Position numbers and translations under genes: made by a program. A stretch of 64,000 nucleotides of DNA from Ruminiclostridium cellobioparum subsp. termitidis CT1112 (GTDB taxonomy: Bacteria; Bacillota; Clostridia; Acetivibrionales; DSM-1351), in the NCBI RefSeq assembly GCF_000350485.1, contig NZ_AORV01000010.1:27974-91973 (forward strand), in the 5' to 3' direction. Positions 46,421-55,583 of the stretch are shown piece by piece. Numbering within the stretch: the first letter of the stretch is position 1; each line of letters begins with the position of its first letter. The notes under the pieces are model-generated. The model saw only the letters and a list, made by a program, of their open reading frames with translations. It had not been told where the DNA came from and made no database searches.

Positions 46421-48145
46421 CTACTCTTTTATGATGATATTCTTGTATTTCCCATTTACCGCATCCTTTTGTGTATAATCAAAAATAAGGATTTCCTGTG
46501 AATTTGCTATTAAATCAAGTGAAACAAAAAATACTTTCTTTAAAATGTTCTTTGCAGGAATATATAAAAAATCAGGAAGGTGCTCCTTAATAAAATCCTC
46601 ACTTCTCAGCATTTCATGGATCCTGCCTGCAGGCAGGAAATCCCTGTCGGCCCTGATGGAATCAGGAATAGCACAGGAACTGTCTGAGCTCAGGAAATCA
46701 AACACCATAGCCTGACGGAACTCTTCCATATCAACTCTCCCTGCCAAGTCGGCCTTTACAAAGCCGGACAGTACGGCTATGTTTTCACGGTAAGCTATGG
46801 GCCTGTCCAGATATGCATTTTTCCTGCAATAGACAGACAATGCCCGGTATAATTCAAAATAATCCCCCGAGTAGATTTTCTCCAGCAGCAGCAAGGACTT
46901 TTGAAACCTGCCTGAATTGTAATACCTCTCAACAGTTTCCTCCACATCCTTTAAAACCAGAATATCCTGATATTTTATATATTTGTTTTCAAGTATTTCA
47001 TAAGGGGCAAAATCTCTATAGCTGTAACCGTGCTTTTCAGCTTCATTTCTCACCCGTGCACCCTTTAGCATCTTGAGGAAACCAAGTTGAAGCTGATGGG
47101 GCTTCATGCCATATACATCGTTGAAAGACCCTCTGAAGGAAATAATATCTTCAAAGGGCAGGCCTGCAATAAGATCCAGATGTACATGAATATTTGAATT
47201 GCTGAGAATTCTTACGACATTGCTTTTCAACCTGCCCAGATCGGTCACGCGGTCAATCTCTGCAAGTGTTCCGGTATTCGTGGTCTGCAGTCCGATTTCA
47301 AGCTGAATTCTTCCCTGGGGGGCACGGCCCAGCAATTCCAGCATATCTTCATCAAACAGGTCTGCTGCCGCTTCGAAATGAAACACTGTACCGCACTCCA
47401 GAGAAATGATATATTCCAATATCTCCCTGGCCCTTTTTTTATTGCAGTTAAAGGTCCTGTCAACAAATTTGATCAGTTTGGGCCCAAACTTTAAAAGCTT
47501 CTCCAACTCAGTTTTTACTCTTTCAAAAGAAAAAAATCTGACACCGTTAAAAGTTGAGGAAATACAGTAGGAACAGTTAAACGGACAGCCCCTTGAGGAT
47601 TCATAATATATGATTCTATTTTCAGCCGACTCCAGCAGGGCATCGGTATATGGAGAATTGAGCCTGTCCAATTGCGGAATAAGATTAAAGCCCTCTCTGT
47701 ATATGATCTCCCCGTTTTCTCTGTACGCAATGCCCTTCAGCATTTTATATGCTTCAGACCCGTTTTGAATTGCTTCGGTCAGGACGGGAAATACCTCTTC
47801 CCCCTCTCCGCACAATACAAAATCAACGGGATCATTCTCTTTTATAACCGCGGCGGCAGTATATGAGACCTCCGGTCCCCCAAGAATTATAAAACATTCC
47901 GGTAAAAGCTTCCTGATTTCGCGTATAAGCAGCTTTACTATTTCATAATTCCAAATATAACAGGAAAAGGCCAGTACATCCGGCTTTTCCTTATAAATTT
48001 CAGCCAGTATGCCGTCTTTATTGTCATTAATGGTAAATTCTCTGACAACTGTCTCCCCGGGGTTTTTTAAGCTGGCTTTCAAATACCATACCGCCAGGCA
48101 GGTATGTATATACTTTGAATTAATACCAACCAGTACTATTTTCAT
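46421..48145 (-). CDS. B12-binding-domain radical SAM protein with DUF4080-like C-terminus
   Basis: 574 residues. A B12-binding-like domain (residues 1-140; MKIVLVGINSKYIHTCLAVW, ILGGPEVSY) lacks the DxHxG cobalamin motif. The radical SAM core follows with the cluster CPFNCSYC (about 190-197) and GLQTTN. The C-terminal 200 residues match the DUF4080 type. The target is unknown. It stands between the kinase and dacF genes with no clear operon partner. Confidence 0.9.
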   Translation of the reverse strand: MKIVLVGINSKYIHTCLAVWYLKASLKNPGETVVREFTINDNKDGILAEIYKEKPDVLAFSCYIWNYEIVKLLIREIRKLLPECFIILGGPEVSYTAAAVIKENDPVDFVLCGEGEEVFPVLTEAIQNGSEAYKMLKGIAYRENGEIIYREGFNLIPQLDRLNSPYTDALLESAENRIIYYESSRGCPFNCSYCISSTFNGVRFFSFERVKTELEKLLKFGPKLIKFVDRTFNCNKKRAREILEYIISLECGTVFHFEAAADLFDEDMLELLGRAPQGRIQLEIGLQTTNTGTLAEIDRVTDLGRLKSNVVRILSNSNIHVHLDLIAGLPFEDIISFRGSFNDVYGMKPHQLQLGFLKMLKGARVRNEAEKHGYSYRDFAPYEILENKYIKYQDILVLKDVEETVERYYNSGRFQKSLLLLEKIYSGDYFELYRALSVYCRKNAYLDRPIAYRENIAVLSGFVKADLAGRVDMEEFRQAMVFDFLSSDSSCAIPDSIRADRDFLPAGRIHEMLRSEDFIKEHLPDFLYIPAKNILKKVFFVSLDLIANSQEILIFDYTQKDAVNGKYKNIIIKE

Positions 48146-48257
48146 TTCAGTTCATACAGCCTTTCCCGTTTATAATTTTTAAATTCAAGAAGTGAGCCTC
48201 CGCCCGCTGCAGGGCTATGGCAGGGTACGTCACTATCCTAATATTATGCCATCTTTA

Positions 48258-49496
48258 TCAGTTATGTACAAGTCTGGCCCAGGTTTTGAATATTGAGTCA
48301 AAATAAAAGTAAAAATCCTTTCTCCCCACTGTCTCAAGATTTTTCAGATCAGTTGTGGCCAGAAGCTTGCCGTCCAGGACGTAATTGGCAGTTCCGATTT
48401 TCATGCCGCTTTTTAAAGGCGCTTCTATGACTTCGGGAAGATTGTAAATAATTTTAACCTTATCCACTTCCTCCTGCTTAAGAGGCAGGGTTATATCAGA
48501 GTCGGAATATATGGGAACTTTGTCCAGCACACCCTTATGTACATCAAGCTGCTGCAGCGGCTGACCTTTTTTAATATACTCATAGTTTTTGAAATTTTCA
48601 AAGGCATAATCCAGGAGTATCTTGCTGCTCTGTGCTCTGACAGTTCTTGTGGGGCAGCCAAGGACTATGGATATTATTCTCCAGTTGTTTTTTGTAACCG
48701 AGGTAACCAGACATCTGCCGGCCTGCCCTGTATATCCCGTCTTGACTCCATCGGCCCCCGGATATAATCCCAGCATCTCATTTGTATTGGAAATATTGCT
48801 CCCCTGAAAAACTGAATTTTTAGTACCCACAATTTCGCAGAACTTTTCGTTTCTTAAGGCATATTGGGTTATAAGCGCCAGATCGTATGGAGTTGAGTAA
48901 TGCTGTGGATCATCAAGCCCGTGGGGAGTGACGAAATTGGTATTTGTAGCCCCGATTTCAGCCGCTTTTCTATTCATCATTTCTGCAAAAAGTTCAACAG
49001 AGCCTCCTATATGCTCCGCTATGGCTATGGCAGCATCATTTCCGGATCTCAGCATCATCGCATACATCAGATCCTTGAACTTATAGGTCTTCCCTTCCTT
49101 GAGATTGACCGTTGACCCGCCGATTGCCGCCGCTCTTTTGCTTATTACCACATCCTCCTCATCGTTGCCGTTTTCAAGAGCAACTATGGCCGTCATGATT
49201 TTGGTGGTACTGGCTATGGAATGTCTGGTATAGGCGTTCTTTTCATACAATACCCTTCCAGTGGCCATATCCAGGACAATTGCCGATTCTGCCGATACCC
49301 TGGGCAGCTTGTTCCCCGTTGTCTCAATACTGCCGCTGCCGTTAAAATCCCTTATTGGTTCATCTTCATTGGTATCATCAGCCCAAACCTCAAAATTACA
49401 CAATAAGCAGGATAAAATAATTATAATACTCAATACCGCTCTTAAAGTTTTTCTCAACAGCCTCACATCCCCAGCTTTCCAATATGAATTAAACAT
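48258..49496 (-). CDS. dacF: D-alanyl-D-alanine carboxypeptidase (DacF/PBP5 type)
   Basis: 412 residues. Signal peptide near residues 15-42 (LRAVLSIIIILSCLLCNFEVWA). Active-site SxxK in HSIASTTKIMTA (about 92-104), SxN in LRSGNDAAIAIAEH and KTG in GVKTGYTGQAGR. All three penicillin-binding motifs are present. A C-terminal beta domain of about 100 residues follows. It trims the terminal D-Ala of peptidoglycan stem peptides. The start is uncertain, as no strong ribosome site stands before the ATG at 49496. Confidence 0.92.
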   Translation of the reverse strand: MFNSYWKAGDVRLLRKTLRAVLSIIIILSCLLCNFEVWADDTNEDEPIRDFNGSGSIETTGNKLPRVSAESAIVLDMATGRVLYEKNAYTRHSIASTTKIMTAIVALENGNDEEDVVISKRAAAIGGSTVNLKEGKTYKFKDLMYAMMLRSGNDAAIAIAEHIGGSVELFAEMMNRKAAEIGATNTNFVTPHGLDDPQHYSTPYDLALITQYALRNEKFCEIVGTKNSVFQGSNISNTNEMLGLYPGADGVKTGYTGQAGRCLVTSVTKNNWRIISIVLGCPTRTVRAQSSKILLDYAFENFKNYEYIKKGQPLQQLDVHKGVLDKVPIYSDSDITLPLKQEEVDKVKIIYNLPEVIEAPLKSGMKIGTANYVLDGKLLATTDLKNLETVGRKDFYFYFDSIFKTWARLVHN

Positions 49497-49770
49497 TCCG
49501 GTCGCATTTTCCTAAAAAAGGTACAAAACTCAAGCGTTATAATATATGAAAACAAAGATTGGTTTATAACGATTAAACAATATTAAAATTATAAAAAATA
49601 AAATCAAACATTTAATCTTATTGCTCGTAAAATAAACAGAAACAAAATTAAAAAAATTTTTAGAATTAACACTTTAATCCCTATCATTTAACCCAAATGT
49701 TGTATTATTATATATATGGAATGATAGTGCCGTTAAATTAGTTAACAATCTTGGAGGCTAAGGAAAAAAC

Positions 49771-50961
49771 ATGAAAAATGTTGTAATAATTTCATCAGAT
49801 TACACCGGTCATGGTCATAAGAGTATTAGTGAATCACTATTGGAACAATTCAATCAGTATGACGATGTAAATGTTAATATTATAGATGGATTTGACCTGG
49901 GCGGAAATATGTGGGTTAAAGTAGGCAAATCCTATGGTTTGGTTACAAGAAACGCAAAAGAACTCTGGAAATTAGCCTGGAAAATATCCAAAAGAAATCC
50001 AACGTTTATACATGAATTTACAGAATTGACCATCCGTGAAAACTTCATAAAAATGCTCAGGAAGCTTAAACCGGACTTAATTCTTTCAGTTCATCCCATT
50101 TTTAATTCACCGATTCTGAATATTCTCAGAGAGTACAAGATAAATATTCCTTTTGCAATTTTCGTAGCTGATCTGGTAAGCATATCACCCTTGTGGGCCG
50201 ACAAGCGTGCAGACTGTATAATCTGCCCTACTGAGGAGGCAAGGGAAAGGTGTATTGGCTTTGGAGTGCCTGAGTCCTCAATAAGAGTAATAGGATTTCC
50301 TGTGAGGTCAAGATTTACACAACATATCTCCCAGGGGGGGCAAAAACCTGACTACAGCCTTGACAGGCCTCTTGACTGCCTGATCATGAGCGGGGGTGAA
50401 GGTTCTGGAGATATGAGTGCGGTATCAAAACTCTTATTGGATAATTTCAACTGTAATGTACAAATTATTGCCGGAAGAAATGAAGCCATGAAGGAAAAAC
50501 TGGAAAGAACCCTTTCACTTCAGTATCCCGGAAGGGTTGAAGTCCATGGATATGTAACAAATATTCAGGACTATATGTTAAAATCCGATATAGCCTTTAC
50601 CCGGGGCAGCCCTAATGTAATGATGGAAGCTATTGCCTGCAATGTGCCTCTGATAATAACAGGAGCCCTGCCCGGACAGGAACAGGAAAATCCCGATTTT
50701 GCCGTTAACAATAAACTGGGAATTTTCTGTGAAGAGTTGTCAAACCTCTCATCGGTAGTTTCTGATCTTCTGGCAGACAATGCAAAAGGCTTAAATGAGA
50801 TTAAACAGGCTCAGCGTGAATATTTTGACCATGATTCCGCCAAAAAGATCGTTGAAACCTGTCTTGGGCTTATCAGAAGTGAAGTTTTTATCTTTCCTTC
50901 CGAAATGCGCCGCAGAAGACGCTTTCTGAAATTGAAGCTCCAATCCCGCAGGAGTTCATAG
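49771..50961 (+). CDS. MGDG-synthase/UgtP-like glycolipid glycosyltransferase
   Basis: 396 residues, GT28-type. SSDYTGHGHKSISESLLEQF (residues 8-27) is the N-terminal glycine-histidine loop that binds diacylglycerol. The UDP-sugar side contains MSGGEGSGDM (about 207-216), RGSPNVMMEAIACNVPLII and GQEQENPDF. It adds sugar to diacylglycerol to make glycolipids of the membrane or teichoic acid anchors. GGAGG precedes the ATG. It is monocistronic with a terminator behind it. Confidence 0.9.
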   Translation: MKNVVIISSDYTGHGHKSISESLLEQFNQYDDVNVNIIDGFDLGGNMWVKVGKSYGLVTRNAKELWKLAWKISKRNPTFIHEFTELTIRENFIKMLRKLKPDLILSVHPIFNSPILNILREYKINIPFAIFVADLVSISPLWADKRADCIICPTEEARERCIGFGVPESSIRVIGFPVRSRFTQHISQGGQKPDYSLDRPLDCLIMSGGEGSGDMSAVSKLLLDNFNCNVQIIAGRNEAMKEKLERTLSLQYPGRVEVHGYVTNIQDYMLKSDIAFTRGSPNVMMEAIACNVPLIITGALPGQEQENPDFAVNNKLGIFCEELSNLSSVVSDLLADNAKGLNEIKQAQREYFDHDSAKKIVETCLGLIRSEVFIFPSEMRRRRRFLKLKLQSRRSS

Positions 50962-50987
50962 TATTTTCAATTTAATAAATCCATTAG

Positions 50988-51016
50988 CCTCATTCCGGTT
51001 GGAATGAGGTTTTTTA
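50988..51016 (+). terminator. Rho-independent terminator of the glycosyltransferase gene
   Basis: Perfect 9-bp stem CCTCATTCC / GGAATGAGG with loop GGTT, followed by TTTTTTA. Confidence 0.93.
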
Positions 51017-51048
51017 TATTTCCGATCAACTATTACAACTAACTGCTA

Positions 51049-51090
51049 ATTATGTAAGATTTAAATTAATATGTTGTAATTTTACATAAT
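51049..51090. promoter_or_regulatory. Operator-like inverted repeat
   Basis: ATTATGTAA (51049-51057) and its inverse TTACATAAT (51082-51090) flank and overlap the -35 region of the KASIII-like gene promoter. A repressor could act here; its identity is unknown. Confidence 0.5.
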
Positions 51091-51102
51091 TCCTATTATA
51101 AT
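51074..51102 (+). promoter_or_regulatory. Candidate sigma-A promoter of the KASIII-like gene
   Basis: TTGTAA (51074-51079), a 17-base spacer and TATAAT (51097-51102), 33 bases ahead of the start at 51136. Confidence 0.7.
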
Positions 51103-51135
51103 CTAATAATACACTTAAAAAAAGGGGTGGTTAGA

Positions 51136-52137
51136 TTGTATCAAAACATAGTTTTTAAGGGTGTAGGAACATATCATCCAGCCACAAAGACAAGCAATTC
51201 CTACTATATTAAACATTTTAAAAGTATGGGAATTGATGTATCGGGTCTTATAGAACATCTGGGGAGAAATACCAGATGCATAGCTGACGCAAAGAATGAA
51301 AATGCGGTAACCATGGCTTACCAGGCTTCTTTAAAAGCACTTCTGACATCAAATGTTCAACCAGAAGAAATTGACATAATCATATTTGGAACCGATAGTC
51401 CTGAAAAATTAATCCCCTCCAACGCATTGCTCCTCCATGACAGATTAAATACGGTTAATGCTCACCAGATATTTGATTTAAATTCAAATTGTATAGGCAT
51501 GCTCTCTGCAATTGATGTTGCAAGCCGCCTGCTGCAAAGTAATACAAGGCTCAATAAGGCTCTCGTCGTAGGTAGTTTTTTAGGGAGCTTCATTTCCAGT
51601 AAAAGCGATCCCGTATGTTATTCAAATATGGCCGATGCAGCAGCGGCAGTCATACTTGAAAGAGTTGAGGAGCCGTATAAAAGAGGCTTTATTGATACAA
51701 ACTTTAAAACCGACCCTGTAGTAAAAGATGCATTCCAATTTCCGGCCTGCGGTTTTTCAAAGCTTTATGACAATGAAACAGACATGGAGGATAAGAAATT
51801 AAGACTGGACCCATTCGATACAAGCTTTATTTGTAAAGAGTGGGTTGATTTGATGCAGGTACTTTTTGAAAGATGCAATATAAGTAAATACAATATTAAA
51901 CAGTTCTTTTTCTCTCAATTTTCCAAACCTGATGCAGAAACAACCCTTGATTTGATGTCTGTAGGTCTGGACAAGTATACATACATAGGAAACAAGTATG
52001 GCTATACCGGCCTCACAAGCCCAATCATAGCATACAATGAAGCACTCATCAACAAATCAATTGATTACGGAGATTATGTAGTGTTCTGCACTGTGGGCGC
52101 AGGATATAACATATGCGCTCTTTTATACAGATTGTAA
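51136..52137 (+). CDS. Divergent KASIII (FabH-like) protein lacking catalytic His and Asn
   Basis: 333 residues from the TTG at 51136, with AGGGGTGG six bases upstream (an in-frame GTG at 51127 overlaps the ribosome site). The nucleophile Cys lies in FDLNSNCIGMLSAIDVASR (about 110). The FabH HQAN region reads FFFSQFSKPD, so the catalytic His is a Ser or missing, and the GNTSAAS region reads KYGYTGLTSP, so the Asn is replaced. It ends in the usual GD-x-V...GAG turn. Such proteins may be acyltransferases without decarboxylating condensation. The substrate is unknown. Confidence 0.85.
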   Translation: MYQNIVFKGVGTYHPATKTSNSYYIKHFKSMGIDVSGLIEHLGRNTRCIADAKNENAVTMAYQASLKALLTSNVQPEEIDIIIFGTDSPEKLIPSNALLLHDRLNTVNAHQIFDLNSNCIGMLSAIDVASRLLQSNTRLNKALVVGSFLGSFISSKSDPVCYSNMADAAAAVILERVEEPYKRGFIDTNFKTDPVVKDAFQFPACGFSKLYDNETDMEDKKLRLDPFDTSFICKEWVDLMQVLFERCNISKYNIKQFFFSQFSKPDAETTLDLMSVGLDKYTYIGNKYGYTGLTSPIIAYNEALINKSIDYGDYVVFCTVGAGYNICALLYRL

Positions 52138-52196
52138 TCTGTTCAAAAGGAGACAGCTGTATTCCCTGAATTGCCATGAGCATAGTGCGCCGGTAT

Positions 52197-52316
52197 AACT
52201 TCAATAAATGGAAAGCTCTATTATATAAAATACAGATCTGAAATTGCAGCCAACACCTTGTGATGAGCTGTATAAATTTCAGGTATGTACCTGTGAGCAA
52301 TCCATTTATTGAAGTT
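52197..52316. repeat. Small inverted-repeat element (120 bp) with 16-bp perfect ends
   Basis: AACTTCAATAAATGGA at 52197-52212 and its exact inverse at 52301-52316. The inside reads TACAGATCTGAAATTGCAG and CAACACC, matching the inverse strand of copy B (54874-55079). It is noncoding and lies between convergent genes. Confidence 0.8.
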
Positions 52317-52385
52317 TGGGTGGGGGGTATTATTACAATACTTTTGGTATTGTATTTCTAATTGTTTCATTTATGTAAATATGAG

Positions 52386-52748
52386 TTATAGCTTTGAATA
52401 GGCTTCCTCAACCGTTTCGGCAAAAATAATGGTATCAAACTCCGGTATATCCCTTGCAAGGCGTTTTGTCTGTCCGGCTACAACTGCTGATTGCTGCTGT
52501 ATGATAATTCTCTTTTTAAAAGGAACACTCATATATAATAAAATCATATTTTTCAATTGTTCAGCCACATCCTGAGCTGACGCTTTGACTTCCCTTCCAT
52601 CAACTATAAGAGTATATTCCTTGGGATCAAACATGGAGGTCCTGGACTGATACTCGGCCATAAAGTCCATCCCCTCCTGCATGGAAAAAAATCCGGCAGC
52701 TGTAATAAAGAAAACCTTCTTCAACTTGTCAATTTCCATTTTAAACAT
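52386..52748 (-). CDS. Small hypothetical protein, possible STAS-like fold, 120 aa
   Basis: The start at 52748 has GGAGG seven bases ahead. The sequence is mostly alpha/beta with FFITAAGFFSMQEGMDFMAE, KEYTLIVDGREVKASAQDVA and FKKRIIIQQQSAVVAGQTKR. The size and pattern of strand, helix, strand resemble SpoIIAA/STAS-like proteins (DUF-type), but no family hallmark residue is seen. It is monocistronic between two convergent genes. Low certainty on fold. Confidence 0.6.
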   Translation of the reverse strand: MFKMEIDKLKKVFFITAAGFFSMQEGMDFMAEYQSRTSMFDPKEYTLIVDGREVKASAQDVAEQLKNMILLYMSVPFKKRIIIQQQSAVVAGQTKRLARDIPEFDTIIFAETVEEAYSKL

Positions 52749-53059
52749 CTGTACGCCTCCTTGTAAATTACTGTAATATTAAGCAAATTACCTATTACTA
52801 TAATATATAAAAAATAGAAATACAAGTAATTTTATGTATATTTATGTAATTTTATTAATTTTATTTAAAGAATATTAATTTTATTTAATAATGCTACCTG
52901 CAAAATAATATATTTCTGAAAAGCCATTATTTAAGAGTATCAAAATTACGAAATTAAAAAGCAACAAAAAGCTCCTCATATGAAAACAGTTTTATAACGC
53001 TTTTGTGTGAGGAGCTTTAATTTAAAAAGGATATTTATTTTTTATTCAGCAGCTACCTA
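52749..53059. other. Noncoding gap between the hypothetical gene and the permease
   Basis: A 311-base AT-rich gap. It holds the promoter side of the 52386-52748 gene, two direct copies of a TTAATTTTATTTAA-like unit near 52850-52890 and the permease terminator at 52968-53020. No gene is seen. Confidence 0.5.
52968..53020 (-). terminator. Rho-independent terminator of the uracil permease gene
   Basis: Perfect 11-bp stem (AAAGCTCCTCA / TGAGGAGCTTT) with a long loop that can pair further, followed by T-rich sequence on the minus strand. Confidence 0.85.
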
Positions 53060-54445
53060 TCAAGCCTCTTCGGTGTCGTTGGTAAGCTTCAGCTTTTCAA
53101 GCAGGAAGAATATGAGGCTCAGCACCATACCAGCCAATGTAGCAAGAACCATTCCCTTAAGCTGAACATCGTCTCCAAGATTTATGGATATTCCGCTGAT
53201 ACCTATAACAAAAACCAATGCTGTGAGAACCAGATTTTTCGCTTTACTGTAGTCGATCTTGGCTTCAACAATCATTCTTATACCTGATGCAGCAATAGTA
53301 CCGAAGAGCAGTAAGCTTACTCCGCCCATTACAGGTCCGGGTATACTTGAAATAACGCCCGAAAGTTTGCCGAAGAAAGCAATTATTATCGAGATGACTC
53401 CCGCACCGCCAATGACCCATACACTGTAAACCCTTGTAATGGCCATAACTCCCATGTTTTCACCATAGGTTGTAGTAGGACACGATCCGCAGAAACCTGA
53501 CAGCATGGTTGAAATACCATCACCCATCAAAGATCTGTGAAGTCCCGGATCTTTTGTTAAATCTTTTCCTACTATATTGCTTGTTACAAACAGATGTCCT
53601 ATGTGCTCGGACAATACAACCAGTGCTGCCGGAGCAAGTATCAACATGGCTTTTACATCGAATGCCGGCAGGACAAATTCCGGAATATTAAACCAGCTTT
53701 TTGTTCCGATTACAGTATAATCCACATACCCTATTATTGCAGACAGTCCATATCCTGCAATTACTGCCAGCAATATTGGTATAACCGACAGGAAGCCTCT
53801 GAAGCACAAGTTGCCTATTATTAATATTGCCAGTGTAACCAATGATATGATAATACCTTTTGTATCAAAACTGCCGTCTGCATTTGGGAATAACTTGGCC
53901 ATGCCGGCAGCCGTGCCCGAAAGCTCAAGTCCGATGAGTGCCACTATAGGTCCCATTGCAGCGGGAGGAAGGACTATATCCAGCCAGCGGGTACCGACCT
54001 TTCCTATAATAAATGCCACTATTATAAAGATTGCTCCGCAAATAATATATCCGCCCAATGCTTTGGCAAAATTGTCGGCATAATTTGATGAAGCTTGTAT
54101 TATTGAAGCCGTGGGTGAAAGGAAAGCAAAACTTGACCCCAGGAATGCAGGAGCTTTTCCCCTGCAGATTAAAAGGTAAATCAAGGTACCTATACCGTTC
54201 AGCAAAAGAACCAGTGCCGGGTCAATAACCTGAATACTGTTGTACTGCGCCAATTGGTCGGCATTTAATTGTTCAACGGTTAACTTTAATGAATTGAGAA
54301 AATGATCTTTTGCATAACTGTTAAATAAGAACGGAACCAGAACTGATGCGCTGAACATTGCGAACAAATGCTGGAAACTGAGTGGAAGCGCCTTTAGAAA
54401 AGGAACTTTTTCTTCAACCTGGATTATGGGTCTTGAATACTTCAT
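53060..54445 (-). CDS. pyrP: Uracil permease, NCS2 family (UraA/PyrP)
   Basis: 461 residues with about 12-14 hydrophobic helices. The family signature is HIGHLFVTSNIVG, MGDGISTMLSGFCGSCPTTT and YGENMGVMAITRV (about 285-330), with GPVMGGVSLLLFG nearby. It imports uracil with protons. The leader upstream carries a PyrR-binding loop and an attenuator, which supports a pyrimidine rather than xanthine substrate. It is monocistronic with its own terminator. Confidence 0.92.
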   Translation of the reverse strand: MKYSRPIIQVEEKVPFLKALPLSFQHLFAMFSASVLVPFLFNSYAKDHFLNSLKLTVEQLNADQLAQYNSIQVIDPALVLLLNGIGTLIYLLICRGKAPAFLGSSFAFLSPTASIIQASSNYADNFAKALGGYIICGAIFIIVAFIIGKVGTRWLDIVLPPAAMGPIVALIGLELSGTAAGMAKLFPNADGSFDTKGIIISLVTLAILIIGNLCFRGFLSVIPILLAVIAGYGLSAIIGYVDYTVIGTKSWFNIPEFVLPAFDVKAMLILAPAALVVLSEHIGHLFVTSNIVGKDLTKDPGLHRSLMGDGISTMLSGFCGSCPTTTYGENMGVMAITRVYSVWVIGGAGVISIIIAFFGKLSGVISSIPGPVMGGVSLLLFGTIAASGIRMIVEAKIDYSKAKNLVLTALVFVIGISGISINLGDDVQLKGMVLATLAGMVLSLIFFLLEKLKLTNDTEEA

Positions 54446-54490
54446 AGTTAAATCCCCCTATTATTTTTTTGATAGAACAAAGGTGGAAAT

Positions 54491-54612
54491 AAAAAAACCT
54501 CACTGCCTCTCAGGCGCAGCAAGGTTGGGTTTCATCCAATCACGGCATACTTATCCCTGTACTCGTACTTACGTACTTGTACTATGTACCTTACTAGCCT
54601 CTCTGGACTAAT
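54491..54612 (-). promoter_or_regulatory. PyrR-binding leader and attenuator of pyrP
   Basis: Read on the minus strand, TTAGTCCAGAGAGGCTAGTA then AGG (complement at 54589-54611) matches the PyrR anti-antiterminator consensus. Downstream (54491-54524) is a terminator, CCTTGCTGC ... GCAGTGAGG with TTTTTTT. Excess UMP/UTP lets PyrR bind the loop, which favours the terminator and shuts off uracil uptake. Confidence 0.9.
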
Positions 54613-54760
54613 TTAAAAGTTTTTTTATCCGCAGACAAGTATATCATAAGTATTCATCAAATGTCTACAAAATATCCAAAATTTTTTAGCTTTTTGCTTT
54701 ATGTAAATATTTGGAGCTTTGTTAATGAATGTATAATTATTTCAGCTAATAATTTACTTA

Positions 54761-55185
54761 TGGTACTTCCGGACAACTTATGAAAATTGTTTTATACAAA
54801 AAGCTGTTATATGAGTATTTATACAATTAAAATTGAATACATGTTGAAAATATCGTAATATCGCTCCCGTTCCAATTTCAATAAATGGATTGCTCACAAA
54901 GTACAGGCTTGAAATCTGTACGGTTCACCACAGGTGTTTTTGCTGTCGCAGAACACTCGACATCCTGGTCTCGGGGTTCTGCTCAAATCGGCTTCCTGCC
55001 GATTTGCCAGCCAAAACACCTGTGTTTCACCTACAATTTCAGCCTGTACTTTTAATAGAGCTTCCCATTTATTGAAGTTGCACCTCGTGCGATATTTTCC
55101 ATGGTGATACATGTACTGCATTTGTTTTATCTGATACAGCTTTTTTACCGCATTTCAATTTTCCATAAGTTGTCCCTGCGTACCA
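54761..55185. repeat. Large palindromic repeat (copy B), about 425 bp
   Basis: The left end TGGTACTTCCGGACAACTTA and the right end, read inversely, TGGTACGCAGGGACAACTTA match. Inner stretches on the left and the inverse right align further: AAAAAGCTGT, ACATG and GAAAATATCG. At the centre (54874-55079) lies a second palindrome with TTCAATAAATGG ends, as in the 52.2 kb element. No open frame is convincing. Copy A (26 kb) shares the GGTAC...GGACAACTT core. Confidence 0.75.
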
Positions 55186-55320
55186 ATATGTCTCTTCACG
55201 TTGAAATAGATAACAGCTGTTAGCAAAGCAATCCATATGTCTATAAAGTATACTGCACAAAAAAACATTCTGAGATTTTTCTGACCGCAAACTTACGGAT
55301 AAGCCTTGAGTGCTGTGGCA
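55021..55320. repeat. First copy of a tandem duplication in the repeat region
   Basis: From TGTGTTTCACCTACAATTTC onwards this block repeats at an offset of 307 bases (55328-55545), with further similarity (TGCTGTGGCA) at its end after a 45-base deletion in the second copy. It covers the right arm of copy B. Confidence 0.8.
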
Positions 55321-55327
55321 GAACATT

Positions 55328-55582
55328 TGTGTTTCACCTGCAATTTAAGCCCGTACTTTTAATGGAGCTTCCCATTTATTGAAGTTGCACCTCGCGCGAT
55401 ATTTTCCATAGTGATACATGTACTGCATTTGTTTTATCTGACACAGCTTTTTTACCGCATTTCAAATTTCCATAAGTTGTCCCTGTGTACCAATATGTCT
55501 CTTTCCGCTGAAATAGATAACAACCGTTAGCAAAGCAATCTATATACCCGTGACTTTAAGTCAAGCCCGGAGTACTGTGGCA
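55328..55582. repeat. Second copy of the tandem duplication (shortened)
   Basis: It runs parallel to 55021-55320 with roughly nine in ten bases identical over the first 215. It carries the right arm of the palindrome and ends just before the murG terminator. Confidence 0.8.
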
Positions 55583-55583
55583 T

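Noticed and set aside
55069..55326. 85-codon minus-strand frame in the repeat region
   Set aside because: It lies in the palindromic repeats, has no ribosome site, and is not kept open in the second tandem copy, so it is most likely chance.
54761..55582. CRISPR array or IS element in the repeat region
   Set aside because: There are only two long tandem units, no regular spacers, and no transposase frame. Inverted symmetry fits a MITE-like element better.
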